Shown: piece after piece, positions 35,182 through 44,635 of the stretch | Position numbering within the stretch: position 1 is the first letter of the stretch | Layout of the letters: the number at the start of each line of letters is the position of its first letter | Position numbers and translations under genes: made by a program | Notes under the pieces: model-generated | The model's input: the letters and a program-made list of their open reading frames with translations, nothing else | Told to the model about the DNA's origin: nothing | The model's database searches: none | Source of the DNA: Firmicutes bacterium UBA4881 | Lineage (GTDB): Bacteria; Bacillota; DTU065 | DNA: 64,000 nt | Direction: 5' to 3' | Assembly (NCBI GenBank): GCA_002399235.1 | Contig: DHDH01000001.1 | Coordinates: 117,793-181,792, forward strand

Positions 35182-35988
35182 ATGGATCTAGGAACAATAA
35201 GTGGTTTAATTTTTGGCTGGGTAGTTATTATTATATCAATTATGATGGAGCCTAAAAGCGCAAGTGTCTTTATTCATATACCATCGATGCTAATTACTTT
35301 TGGTGGTACAATTGGTGCTACAATCACTTACTTTCCTCTGCGAGATATTGTTCAGATTCCAAAATTGTTTTCTATTGCGATGAAAGAAACTACAAATGAT
35401 CCCGCTGAGGTAATTTCGTCGCTGGTACGTTTAGCAGAAAAAGCTCGTCGTGAAGGACTGTTAGCTTTAGAAGATGATCTGCAAAATGAACCTGATGAAT
35501 TTTTGCGCAAAGGTATCCAGCTTGTAGTTGATGGAACCGATCCGGATTTGGTAAGAAGTATTCTGGAAATAGAAATCTCCTACTTAGAAGAGAGACATCA
35601 ACTAGGACAAAATATATTTAAGTACATGGGTAGTGTTGCACCAGCTTTTGGTATGATAGGAACCTTGATTGGTCTAATTCAAATGTTAACAACCCTCGAA
35701 AATCCAGATGCTATAGCTTCAGCTATGGGTGTAGCGCTAGTAACTTCTTTCTATGGTGCCATGCTAGCTAACGTTATGGCTAATCCTATTGCTGGTAAAC
35801 TAGAGATCCGTTCTCGACAGGAAGTTTTGCTAAAGGAATTGATGGTCGAAGGAATACTATCGTTACAAGCTGGGGAGAATCCTCGCATTGTAGAAGAAAA
35901 ACTAAGATCGTTCCTGTCATCCAAAAGAAGAAGCGAGCAACAAAGCGAGAGAAGAGGCCAAGAGCAGGTGATGCGCAGTGCTTCGTAA
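35182..35988 (+). CDS. motA: Flagellar motor stator protein MotA
   Basis: 268 residues with four predicted membrane segments and a cytoplasmic loop holding the conserved charged residues that contact FliG. The second pair of helices contains GSVAPAFGMIGTLIGLIQML. Stator genes within the structural operon are common in clostridia. The end overlaps motB by 11 bases. Confidence 0.93.
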   Translation: MDLGTISGLIFGWVVIIISIMMEPKSASVFIHIPSMLITFGGTIGATITYFPLRDIVQIPKLFSIAMKETTNDPAEVISSLVRLAEKARREGLLALEDDLQNEPDEFLRKGIQLVVDGTDPDLVRSILEIEISYLEERHQLGQNIFKYMGSVAPAFGMIGTLIGLIQMLTTLENPDAIASAMGVALVTSFYGAMLANVMANPIAGKLEIRSRQEVLLKELMVEGILSLQAGENPRIVEEKLRSFLSSKRRSEQQSERRGQEQVMRSAS

Positions 35989-36790
35989 GAAGAAAAATAC
36001 TAATAGCGATGACTTTAGTTCAGCTCCAGCCTATATGACTACATGGGGCGACATGATGAGTTTGCTCCTATGTTTTTTCGTTTTACTTTATAGCTTTTCC
36101 TCAGTTGATGCCCAAAAGTTCAAAGCAATTTTAACTGCCTTCCAAGGGATGTCTGGAGTATTAGATAGTGGACGTAGTATAACCCCAGATGGTACTATGA
36201 CTGATCCTGCCGCAACTTTGTCAAGCTTAGTCGGTAGAGATGGAAGTTCCGAAGCCCAAGAATTAGAAATGTTAGCACTTAAGGTTTCTGAACTTTTAGA
36301 AGAAGAAGGATTTACAGATCAAGTGGAGTTAGGAATTGAAAACCGTGGTTTAATTATGCGATTTAAGGATGTAGTATTATTTGATTTAGGTTCTGATGAA
36401 CTAAAGGAAGAACCTAAAGTTCTGCTGAAAAAGCTAAGTAAGATCTTAGAACAGGTCCCTCTGCCGATTAGAATTGAAGGTCATACTGATAACTTACCAA
36501 TTAAAAATCTTAGGTTTCCCTCTAACTGGGAACTCTCAGTTGCTAGAGCGACAAAAGTAGTTCGTTACCTAATTGAAGAAGGTTCTTTACCACCTGATAG
36601 GTTGTCAGCATTAGGTTTTGGCGAATATCGTCCTATCGCACCTAATAACTCAGTTGACGAAAGAGCAAAAAACCGACGTGTAGATATTGTGGTACTAAGG
36701 CCTTCATTAGCAGAGAGCGAACCAGGAACGCCTTGGCTTAATGAATTAAGTAAAATCTACAAGGCTATACCTGCAGGAGAGGATGAGTAA
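35978..36790 (+). CDS. motB: Flagellar motor stator protein MotB
   Basis: 270 residues. The single membrane helix has the proton-carrying Asp in TWGDMMSLLLCFFVLLYSFS, and the C-terminal OmpA-like peptidoglycan-binding domain has IRIEGHTDNLPI and NRRVDIVVLR. GTG start inside motA. Confidence 0.94.
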   Translation: MLRKKKNTNSDDFSSAPAYMTTWGDMMSLLLCFFVLLYSFSSVDAQKFKAILTAFQGMSGVLDSGRSITPDGTMTDPAATLSSLVGRDGSSEAQELEMLALKVSELLEEEGFTDQVELGIENRGLIMRFKDVVLFDLGSDELKEEPKVLLKKLSKILEQVPLPIRIEGHTDNLPIKNLRFPSNWELSVARATKVVRYLIEEGSLPPDRLSALGFGEYRPIAPNNSVDERAKNRRVDIVVLRPSLAESEPGTPWLNELSKIYKAIPAGEDE

Positions 36791-36791
36791 T

Positions 36792-37253
36792 ATGGCAGAA
36801 AAAGGCAAAATTGTAGTTGATGCAAAATTTGTCATTTTCTTAATTGCACTAGTGATCATAGCAACATCTGGTAGTGCATTGTTAACTAACCGATTATTTG
36901 CTAATTCCGCTGGAGGACTGGTGCAAGTAAAAACAATTCCCGAATTTGGCCCTCGAGTTGAATTAGATACTGTTGTTGTTAATCTTTTTTCTGAGAATTC
37001 ACGTGCTAGCCGCTACCTTCGTGTTAAAATCGTTATGGAATTAAAAGATGATAAAGCGATAAAGGAATTAGATAAGTTTAAACCAATACTACAAGACAAA
37101 ATAATCTCGATTTTAAGAGATAAAAGTGCTGAGGAATTAAATGGAGGAGATTCTCAGGTTAAGCTAAGCCAAGAGATTCGTAGTGCCTTCAACAATATTT
37201 TGCCTGGAGCACCTGTTATTAGCATTTATTTTGTTGAGTTTATCATTTCATAA
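36792..37253 (+). CDS. fliL: Flagellar basal body-associated protein FliL
   Basis: One N-terminal membrane helix (VIFLIALVIIATSGSALL) and a periplasmic stomatin-like domain ending SIYFVEFIIS. FliL rings the stator. The second ATG (36792) has better spacing from GGAGAGG than the ATG at 36783; both overlap or adjoin motB. Confidence 0.9.
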   Translation: MAEKGKIVVDAKFVIFLIALVIIATSGSALLTNRLFANSAGGLVQVKTIPEFGPRVELDTVVVNLFSENSRASRYLRVKIVMELKDDKAIKELDKFKPILQDKIISILRDKSAEELNGGDSQVKLSQEIRSAFNNILPGAPVISIYFVEFIIS

Positions 37254-37281
37254 CAATAATTTTGACAGGAGGTGAGCTAAT

Positions 37282-38253
37282 TTGGCGGAAATACTTTCGC
37301 AAAAAGAATTAGATGCATTACTCTCCGGAGTTAGTAGAACAGTTAAGGGTGAGGGAAAGAAAATCAAACGATATGATTTCAAACACCCTGACAAGTTTTC
37401 TAAAGATCATATCAGGACCTTGCAAATGCTTCATGAGAATCTCGCCAGGCTCTGGTCTTCCTCAATGTCAGCTCACCTAAGAGGGTCTGTTCAGGTTGAA
37501 GTGATCTCCATTGAGCAGGTAAGTTACGAAGAATTTATTAAGCAACTACCGAATCCAACAATTATGGCCACAATAGCTCTACAACCTTTGCCAGGTATGA
37601 TGGTATGGGAAATTAATCCAGATATTGGGTTAAGTATCGTAGAGCGTTTACTAGGTGGCAGTGGCGATACCGAACAATTTCGTCGCGAATTAACTGAAAT
37701 TGAGCTTACAGTTATTCGCAATACACTTAGTAAAATGACCAATGATATTCGTTCAGCCTGGAGCAATGTATTAAGTATTAGTCCAGAATTAACTTCAATC
37801 GAAGTTAATCCTCAATTTTGTCATGTAGCACCACCTACTGAGATGGTTATCTTGGTAGGGATAGAGATGAAATTGAACCGGAAAACCGGGCATATGAATA
37901 TTTGTCTTCCTTATAATTTACTGGAAGTGGCTCTGCCAAGGTTAAGTGCTCAATATTGGTTTGCAAGTGGCGAACAAGGTAATGACGAAAAGTCCAAAGA
38001 AAAAATAAAAAACCTTTTGGAACCAACTTATCTTCCCCTTCATGTGGAGTTAGGTGAAACCCTACTTACAGTAGGAGATGTGTTGGAGCTTGAAGAGGGA
38101 GATGTAATTAGGTTATCGACAAAAGCAAATAATGATTTGAAAATAAAAATGAATAATCAGGTTCGGTTTATGGGAAGGCCTGGTTTGGTTGGTAAAAGGT
38201 TGGGCGTAGAAATAACCAAGGCCTGTTCTAATAGGGGTGAGACAGATGAGTGA
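37282..38253 (+). CDS. fliM: Flagellar motor switch protein FliM
   Basis: C-ring protein of 323 residues. The N-terminal LSQKELDALLSGV is the CheY-P-binding peptide, then KRYDFKHPDKFSKDH, the CheC-like middle domain, and a C-terminal SpoA domain. AGGAGGTGAG precedes the TTG start. It overlaps fliY by 17 bases. Confidence 0.95.
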   Translation: MAEILSQKELDALLSGVSRTVKGEGKKIKRYDFKHPDKFSKDHIRTLQMLHENLARLWSSSMSAHLRGSVQVEVISIEQVSYEEFIKQLPNPTIMATIALQPLPGMMVWEINPDIGLSIVERLLGGSGDTEQFRRELTEIELTVIRNTLSKMTNDIRSAWSNVLSISPELTSIEVNPQFCHVAPPTEMVILVGIEMKLNRKTGHMNICLPYNLLEVALPRLSAQYWFASGEQGNDEKSKEKIKNLLEPTYLPLHVELGETLLTVGDVLELEEGDVIRLSTKANNDLKIKMNNQVRFMGRPGLVGKRLGVEITKACSNRGETDE

Positions 38254-39295
38254 ACGGATGTTGTCACAAGATGAAATAGATTCTCTAGTCAAAGAAAAAC
38301 CTTCATCTTCTCCAAATGTAGAAATAAATACAAATGTTGTTCCCCCCAAAGCATTAGCTCTGTTTGATTACCTAGAGCCCAAACTAGGCGAAACAATTGC
38401 TTTGCTTACTGGAGTAGAAGCTACTACCAGAAAATACCAAGCCCAGGTACAACCAGCTGTACAGATCGAAAATTCTCGACTTTTAATTAGCTTAGGTAAT
38501 ATTAATGATGGTCAAGATATTATCTTTTTTATGGAAGAAACTGTAGGGAAACAACTTCTTGGTAAGGTCTCCGAAGTACCTGGTGTTGATAATATCTGGA
38601 ATGATAATAACATCGCGATTTTGGGTCGAGTGTTTGAAGCTTTAGCAACTGATATAGCTAAAGGCATTTCGACATTAGTTGGCAAACATTACGGTTTAGC
38701 GGTAGCCTTACCTAATGGGCTAAGTGGATTACAAGACTTTTTGAATATGACCAAAGAGTATCTTATTTTTGAGTACTCATTAGTATGGGAAGGAAGCGAG
38801 GTGGGCACTTTGGGATTTATAGTAGATAATAGTGAAGCCAATCACATCTTTACAATGATGGAAGAGAAAGTAGACGAAGTAACCCCGAGTATTGATGAAC
38901 TAATCGAGAGTATGGATGAACAAGATGATGTTTTATCCCACTTTATTGATGCAGAAGAAGAACAAAGTGATGTAGTGGTTAAACCTGTTCATTTTGCACC
39001 ACTTGGAGGTAGCGATGTTAAACTAGCAGGTGATGATCCCAATCTAGATATTATAATCGACCTACCAGTTACCTTAACTGTTGAGCTAGGTAGAACTCAT
39101 AAAACCCTCAAAGATATTCTCAACTTAAAGCCAGGTTCTGTAGTTGAATTAGAAAGACTTGCTGGCGAACCAGTTGATGTTTTAGCGAATGGTGTCTTTA
39201 TAGCTAAAGGAGAAGTTGTTGTTATTGATGAAACCTTTGGTGTGAAAATAACAGAGATCGCTAGTAAAGACCAACGCATGAATAAAATTAAATAA
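38237..39295 (+). CDS. fliY: Flagellar motor switch phosphatase/FliN-type protein FliY
   Basis: 352 residues. An N-terminal LSQDEIDSLV peptide, a CheC-like domain and a C-terminal FliN/SpoA domain (PVTLTVELGRTHKTLKDIL) make this FliY rather than short FliN. The likely start is the ATG of MSERML at 38246; the open frame begins at 38237. FliY can dephosphorylate CheY-P in Bacillus, yet no che genes lie in this cluster. Confidence 0.92.
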   Translation: MRQMSERMLSQDEIDSLVKEKPSSSPNVEINTNVVPPKALALFDYLEPKLGETIALLTGVEATTRKYQAQVQPAVQIENSRLLISLGNINDGQDIIFFMEETVGKQLLGKVSEVPGVDNIWNDNNIAILGRVFEALATDIAKGISTLVGKHYGLAVALPNGLSGLQDFLNMTKEYLIFEYSLVWEGSEVGTLGFIVDNSEANHIFTMMEEKVDEVTPSIDELIESMDEQDDVLSHFIDAEEEQSDVVVKPVHFAPLGGSDVKLAGDDPNLDIIIDLPVTLTVELGRTHKTLKDILNLKPGSVVELERLAGEPVDVLANGVFIAKGEVVVIDETFGVKITEIASKDQRMNKIK

Positions 39296-39301
39296 GAGGG
39301 G

Positions 39302-39604
39302 ATGAACGTGGACTGGACTTTTACCCTCAAATGGATTTTTTCAACTATTGGTGTTTTAGGTTTAGTTTATCTGGCATTTTACTTGAGTAACAAAAATATC
39401 AAACGTAAGGGACGCGATTTAGAAATTCTCGAAGGCTTACCTCTGGGAAGCAAGCAAGGTATTTATTTGGTAAGAGCACGCGACCGCATCTTGGTTATTG
39501 GCATAACGGCAAGTGGCATGCAAGTGTTAACTGAGTTTGCCAATGATTCGCTAAAAAAAGACGAGGCCATAGCCGTGACAAAGGAAGGAAATTCTAGTGA
39601 ATAA
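39302..39604 (+). CDS. fliO: Flagellar biosynthetic protein FliO
   Basis: 100-residue membrane protein with one N-terminal helix and the FliO core LEILEGLPLGSKQGIYLVRARDR. It helps assemble FliP in the export gate. The end overlaps the fliP GTG. Confidence 0.88.
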   Translation: MNVDWTFTLKWIFSTIGVLGLVYLAFYLSNKNIKRKGRDLEILEGLPLGSKQGIYLVRARDRILVIGITASGMQVLTEFANDSLKKDEAIAVTKEGNSSE

Positions 39605-40358
39605 AAATTGGTCTATAATGTTTAGCCTGCTTTTACTTTTATTCGTTTGTACAATATCAGTGCAAGCCGCGCCAGAGACGATTCCGATACCTTCTCTAAA
39701 ACTTGATGTAGGTCAAGCTAAAGGTCCTGAAGATGTTGCAGTTACTTTACAATTAATTGCGCTTTTAACTCTACTATCCTTGGCACCGTCACTATTAATT
39801 TTAACTACTGCTTTTACAAGAATAATTATCGTCTTATCTTTACTACGTAACGCTATAGGTACACAACAGGTGCCTCCTAACCAAGTAATAATCGGTTTGG
39901 CTCTCTTTTTGACCTTCTTTGTTATGGCACCTGTTTTAAATAACATTAATACTAATGCATTACAGCCTTATCTAAAAGAAGAAATCTCTTTTAACGAAGC
40001 TTTACAAAAAGCCATGTTACCACTAAGGGAATATATGAGAAACCAAACTAGAGAGAGCGATTTAAAACTCTTTTTAGAGATGCATGGAGAATCGCAGGTT
40101 AGTGATGCCGAAGCTATTCCTGATTATGTATTAATGCCAGCTTATCTTATTAGTGAATTAAAAACTGCCTTCCAAATGGGTTTTATACTTTTTATCCCGT
40201 TTATTGTTATCGATATGGTGGTTGCCAGTATTTTGATGTCCATGGGTATGTTGATGCTACCACCTGTAATGATCTCGTTACCATTTAAAATATTACTGTT
40301 TGTGATGGTAGACGGCTGGAGTTTGGTTACTCGTTCTTTGGTTCTTAGCTTCAGATAG
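39597..40358 (+). CDS. fliP: Flagellar export gate protein FliP
   Basis: 253 residues with a cleavable signal peptide (about 1-24). LTLLSLAPSLLILTTAFTRI and MLMLPPVMISLPFKILLFVM are diagnostic, with LRNAIGTQQVPPNQ between. GTG start overlapping fliO. Confidence 0.97.
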   Translation: MNKNWSIMFSLLLLLFVCTISVQAAPETIPIPSLKLDVGQAKGPEDVAVTLQLIALLTLLSLAPSLLILTTAFTRIIIVLSLLRNAIGTQQVPPNQVIIGLALFLTFFVMAPVLNNINTNALQPYLKEEISFNEALQKAMLPLREYMRNQTRESDLKLFLEMHGESQVSDAEAIPDYVLMPAYLISELKTAFQMGFILFIPFIVIDMVVASILMSMGMLMLPPVMISLPFKILLFVMVDGWSLVTRSLVLSFR

Positions 40359-40369
40359 GAGAATGTACC

Positions 40370-40639
40370 ATGAGTGAAGCTTTAATAATTGATATTGGCC
40401 GAGATGCTGTGCTAACAGCGCTTTTAATATCTGCTCCTGCTCTTATAATTGGTATGGTAGTTGGTTTAGTTATTAGCATCTTTCAAGCTACGACCCAAAT
40501 TCAAGAGCAGACTTTAACATTTGTACCTAAAGTTGTCGCGATATTGTTATCTATAGTTATCTTTGGCCCCTGGATGTTGCAGGTTGTAAAAGCTTTTGCT
40601 GAGAGATTATTATTTGACCTGCACACTTTCATTGGTTAG
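40370..40639 (+). CDS. fliQ: Flagellar export gate protein FliQ
   Basis: 89 residues and two membrane helices around ATTQIQEQTLTFVPK, the family hallmark. It begins 11 bases after fliP. Confidence 0.96.
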   Translation: MSEALIIDIGRDAVLTALLISAPALIIGMVVGLVISIFQATTQIQEQTLTFVPKVVAILLSIVIFGPWMLQVVKAFAERLLFDLHTFIG

Positions 40640-40649
40640 GTGAAGCATT

Positions 40650-41432
40650 ATGTATGAACAATTAGTACAGGTTGGTGCTTCTATCTTGATCACAATGGCT
40701 AGAGTTGGAGGCGTAATTGCTGCTACACCATTGTTTTCCAGCCCAAACCTACCTGGGGTATTTAAAATAGGCCTTATTCTTGGTCTGTCTTTTCTTCTCT
40801 ATCCCTTAGTAGGAGTAAGTAGTTCAGTTTTGTCCCTCTCCTTGCTCAGCTTGGCTGGGCTTCTTTTTAAGGAAGTTATAGCTGGTTTGTTCTTTGGCGC
40901 TATAACTTTTATGTTTTTCAGCATCTTTCAAACAGCTGGGCAGCTGATCGATGTCCCTATGGGTTTTGGCGTGGTAAACTTTCTCGATCCTAATATGGGT
41001 GGACAAGTGCCACTTATGGGTAGGTTCCATTTTACCCTCACTGTACTTACATTTTTAACTTTAAATGGTCATCACTTAATTATTAAAGCCTTAGCTGAAA
41101 CCTATAAACTTGTTCCAGTAGGCGAACTAGTTTTGAATCCTTATAGTGTGGAACATTTTGTTTATTGGCTTAGTCAAACATTTTATATCTCTGTCCAATT
41201 AGCAATGCCTGTTATTGCAGCTATGTTACTTGTTGACGTAAGCCTTGGCCTTTTAAACCGAGCTGTTCCGCAAATAAATGTCTTTATCATAGGCTTCTCA
41301 GTGAAAATTGCTTTAGGTATGGCCTTAGTAGCTTTAGGATTGCCTTTTTATTTGGAACTAGTGAATAGATTATTTACAGCTAATGGTAAGCTCATGGAGG
41401 CAATATTTGGTCTTTTAAAGACTCTGAGGTAG
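40650..41432 (+). CDS. fliR: Flagellar export gate protein FliR
   Basis: 260-residue polytopic protein. It carries KEVIAGLFFGAITFMFFSIFQTAGQLID and a middle block MGFGVVNFLDPNMGGQVPLMG, typical of FliR. It is followed after 11 bases by flhB. Confidence 0.95.
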   Translation: MYEQLVQVGASILITMARVGGVIAATPLFSSPNLPGVFKIGLILGLSFLLYPLVGVSSSVLSLSLLSLAGLLFKEVIAGLFFGAITFMFFSIFQTAGQLIDVPMGFGVVNFLDPNMGGQVPLMGRFHFTLTVLTFLTLNGHHLIIKALAETYKLVPVGELVLNPYSVEHFVYWLSQTFYISVQLAMPVIAAMLLVDVSLGLLNRAVPQINVFIIGFSVKIALGMALVALGLPFYLELVNRLFTANGKLMEAIFGLLKTLR

Positions 41433-41443
41433 GTGGTAGGAGG

Positions 41444-42541
41444 TTGGAGAGTTTATCTAGAGGTATTATTCAAATTAACCTTCAATTCTTTGCAGGTGAA
41501 AAGACTGAACCAGCTACCCAGAAAAAACGCCAGGATGTACGTAAAAAAGGTCAAGTTTTTAAAAGCCAAGATCTAATTGTCTCTGCTTCAATTCTCCTAG
41601 GTTTTGGGCTCATACCAAAGTTATTAGTGCTAATCAGGGAAAGAGCACTAGCCTACATGGAAAGCTCACTTTCGATAGTTGCCAATAACGATTTAACAAT
41701 CACTTTTGTTAGTCAACTAATGAGGGCTGGTATTTTAGAGATAGCTATCTATGCTATACCATTTATGCTAATAATTGGTATGGGTGGAGCATTAGCAAGT
41801 GTAGTACAGACAGGACTACTACATGTACCAGATTTACTCAAACCAAAGTTTGAAAGGATTAATCCGTTAGAAGGGTTTAAAAGAATCTTCTCTAAAAAAG
41901 CGTTAGTCAATTTAATTAAATCGTTATTGAAGATCACTCTGATCGGTTACGCAGTTTACGGAGCTTTAAAAGATAAGCTGACTCAGGTTTCAAGTTTAGG
42001 ACAAACTAGTCTGCCCGATGCTTTTATACTTATTGTCGATATGATTTCTGCTGTTGGCATACGTATAGGACTTTTATTACTCGTAATTGGTCTCTTGGAT
42101 TACTTTTATCAATGGTGGGAGTTTGAAGTTTCTATACGAATGAGTAAACAAGAGATTAAAGAAGAGTTCAAACAAATGGAAGGTGACCCTTTAATCAAGT
42201 CACGTATTCGCTCACGGCAAAGGCAAATAGCGCAATCGAGGATGATGCAATCTGTACCTAAAGCTGATGTGATTATTACTAACCCTACCCACGTAGCTGT
42301 TGCTTTAAGATATGAACCAGAAAAAGGAGCACCTGAGGTTTTAGCTAAAGGTCGAGGGCTCTTAGCTCAAAAAATTAAAGAAATAGCTAGGGAAAATGAA
42401 GTGCCAATTGTCGAAAAACCAGAACTAGCTAGAACAATCTACAAGTTAGCTGATGTAGGTAGTTTAATTCCTCCAGAACTATATAAAGCAGTAGCTGAAG
42501 TATTAGCCTTTGTCTATAGTTTAAAGAAACGTAAAATCTAG
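41444..42541 (+). CDS. flhB: Flagellar export switch protein FlhB
   Basis: Membrane export component with the self-cleaving NPTH site in VIITNPTHVAVALRYEPEKG. The N-terminus LQFFAGEKTEPATQKKRQ is typical. The TTG at 41444 directly abuts AGGAGG, so initiation may really be at an in-frame ATT (41465-41474), which would give the usual short N-terminus. 365 residues as read from TTG. Confidence 0.94.
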   Translation: MESLSRGIIQINLQFFAGEKTEPATQKKRQDVRKKGQVFKSQDLIVSASILLGFGLIPKLLVLIRERALAYMESSLSIVANNDLTITFVSQLMRAGILEIAIYAIPFMLIIGMGGALASVVQTGLLHVPDLLKPKFERINPLEGFKRIFSKKALVNLIKSLLKITLIGYAVYGALKDKLTQVSSLGQTSLPDAFILIVDMISAVGIRIGLLLLVIGLLDYFYQWWEFEVSIRMSKQEIKEEFKQMEGDPLIKSRIRSRQRQIAQSRMMQSVPKADVIITNPTHVAVALRYEPEKGAPEVLAKGRGLLAQKIKEIARENEVPIVEKPELARTIYKLADVGSLIPPELYKAVAEVLAFVYSLKKRKI

Positions 42542-42556
42542 AAGGGAGGCCGAGAT

Positions 42557-44635
42557 ATGGATAAACAAAGTACTTTTGTTAGTCGTCTAGCCCAAGCAAG
42601 TGATCTTATTGCGGTTTTAGGTATTCTTTTTATCGTTATTATGCTGATTATTCCTCTCTCACCTCTAGTATTAGACCTGCTTTTAGCAGTAAACATAAGC
42701 TTAGCAGTTCTAATTCTGCTTTTAACTATGAATGTATCTCGTTCCCTGGACTTCGCTATATTTCCTAGCCTCCTTTTAGTCATGACTCTGTTTAGATTGG
42801 CCTTGAACGTATCTTCTACTAGATTGATTCTTCTAGATGGCAATCCAGGTGAGATAATTAAAGCTTTTGGTAGTTTTGTGGTAGGTGGCAACCCTATTGT
42901 CGGTTTTATCATTTTTATTATCTTGGTTGTTATCCAGTTTGTGGTTATTACCAAAGGTGCCGAACGTGTAGCTGAAGTGGCTGCTCGTTTTACTCTTGAT
43001 GCTATGCCAGGGAAACAGATGAGTATCGATGCTGATCTTAATGCTGGTCTAATTACAGATCAACAAGCAAGGGAAAGGCGCCGAAACATAGAAAGAGAAG
43101 CTGATTTTTACGGTGCTATGGATGGTGCTTCAAAATTTGTTAAAGGCGACGCTATAGCTGGTATTGTTATTACAATTATCAACATCTTAGGTGGGTTACT
43201 AATCGGTATAGTTCAAAAGAATATGGACTTCTCGAAGGCATTAAATGTTTATACCCTTTTTACAGTTGGTGATGGGTTGGTTTCTCAAATCCCAGCCCTT
43301 TTAATCTCTACGGCAATGGGTATCTTAGTAACTCGTGCTGCATCAGAAAGTAATTTGGGCCACGACTTAACCAAGCAGCTCTTTTCGCAACCTAAAGTAC
43401 TTTATATCGCAGCTGGTCTTTTAGTTGTTTTAGGCTTAATTCCTGGTCTACCAACGATACCTTTTCTTCTAATCGCTGCTTCTTTAGGAGGAATTGGTTA
43501 TTTAACTAGTCGAACAGCTAAAGAAGAGACTGCCCAGTTAGCAGAAAAAGAAACTGCAGCTGAACTACAACAAGCAGAAACACCAGAGAGAGTCTTAGGT
43601 ATGGTACAGGTCGATCCAATTGAATTAGAGATTGGTTATAGTTTGATTCCCTATGTAGATCAAGAGCAAGGTGGCGACCTATTAGATCGCATTACTCTGA
43701 TCCGCAAACAGATCGCACTGGAACTGGGTGTAGTTTTACCAATGGTACGCATTAGAGATAACTTACAGCTACAACCAAACCAGTATTCGATTAAGATAAA
43801 GGGTGTTGAAATTGGTTCAGGTGAATTGATGCCACATCATTATTTAGCCATGGATTCAGGAGCAGCAACTAGGCCGGTAGAAGGAATTGCTACTATAGAA
43901 CCTGCCTTTGGTCTACCTGCACAGTGGATTAAAGATGTCGATCGAGAAGATGCGGAAATGGCAGGGTACACAACCGTAGATCCTCCTTCTGTTTTAGCAA
44001 CTCACCTAACCGAGATATTACGGAGCCATGCCTCTGAATTTATTGGTAGACAAGAAGTTAAAAACCTGATTGCCTCTGTCAAAGAGACTGCTCCAGCTGT
44101 TGTTGAGGAACTAACACCTGATCCACTGTCTTTAGGTGACATTCAAAAGGTTTTGCAAAACCTAGTAAGAGAAGGCGTCTCGATTCGCAATCTTGTAGAG
44201 ATCTGTGAACGTTTAGCTGATTTTGCTCCTCTTAGTAAAGACACTGATTATTTAACTGAAATGGTTAGACAGGGTTTAGGCAGACAAATTACGAAATCAC
44301 TTACAGACGAAAAAGGACGATTGCAAGTACTAACTTTAAGCCCAGAGGTAGAGCAAATCATTAGAGAGGCTGTTAATGAAGAACAAGCTACCGGGAGTTT
44401 GGCTTTACCACCTGATGAGTGGCAAAATTTAATCACTGGCTTAGGGCAAGAAGTGGAGAATGCAGCAGGTAAAGGGTTGTTACCTATAGTTTTAACGTCT
44501 CCACAGATTCGTTTAGCTTTTAGAAAATTAGTAAAACATGCTATACCCCGCCTAACAGTTATAAGTTATAACGAGATAGATCCAACTGTTCAGGTGCAAG
44601 CTATAGGGATGGTGAAATTAGGCAATGCAAGTTAA
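42557..44635 (+). CDS. flhA: Flagellar export protein FlhA
   Basis: 692-residue export gate protein with eight predicted N-terminal membrane segments. FHIPEP signatures include FPSLLLVMTLFRLALNVSSTRL and GDAIAGIVITIINILGGL. The cytoplasmic C-domain docks chaperone-substrate complexes. AGGGAGG precedes the ATG. Confidence 0.97.
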   Translation: MDKQSTFVSRLAQASDLIAVLGILFIVIMLIIPLSPLVLDLLLAVNISLAVLILLLTMNVSRSLDFAIFPSLLLVMTLFRLALNVSSTRLILLDGNPGEIIKAFGSFVVGGNPIVGFIIFIILVVIQFVVITKGAERVAEVAARFTLDAMPGKQMSIDADLNAGLITDQQARERRRNIEREADFYGAMDGASKFVKGDAIAGIVITIINILGGLLIGIVQKNMDFSKALNVYTLFTVGDGLVSQIPALLISTAMGILVTRAASESNLGHDLTKQLFSQPKVLYIAAGLLVVLGLIPGLPTIPFLLIAASLGGIGYLTSRTAKEETAQLAEKETAAELQQAETPERVLGMVQVDPIELEIGYSLIPYVDQEQGGDLLDRITLIRKQIALELGVVLPMVRIRDNLQLQPNQYSIKIKGVEIGSGELMPHHYLAMDSGAATRPVEGIATIEPAFGLPAQWIKDVDREDAEMAGYTTVDPPSVLATHLTEILRSHASEFIGRQEVKNLIASVKETAPAVVEELTPDPLSLGDIQKVLQNLVREGVSIRNLVEICERLADFAPLSKDTDYLTEMVRQGLGRQITKSLTDEKGRLQVLTLSPEVEQIIREAVNEEQATGSLALPPDEWQNLITGLGQEVENAAGKGLLPIVLTSPQIRLAFRKLVKHAIPRLTVISYNEIDPTVQVQAIGMVKLGNAS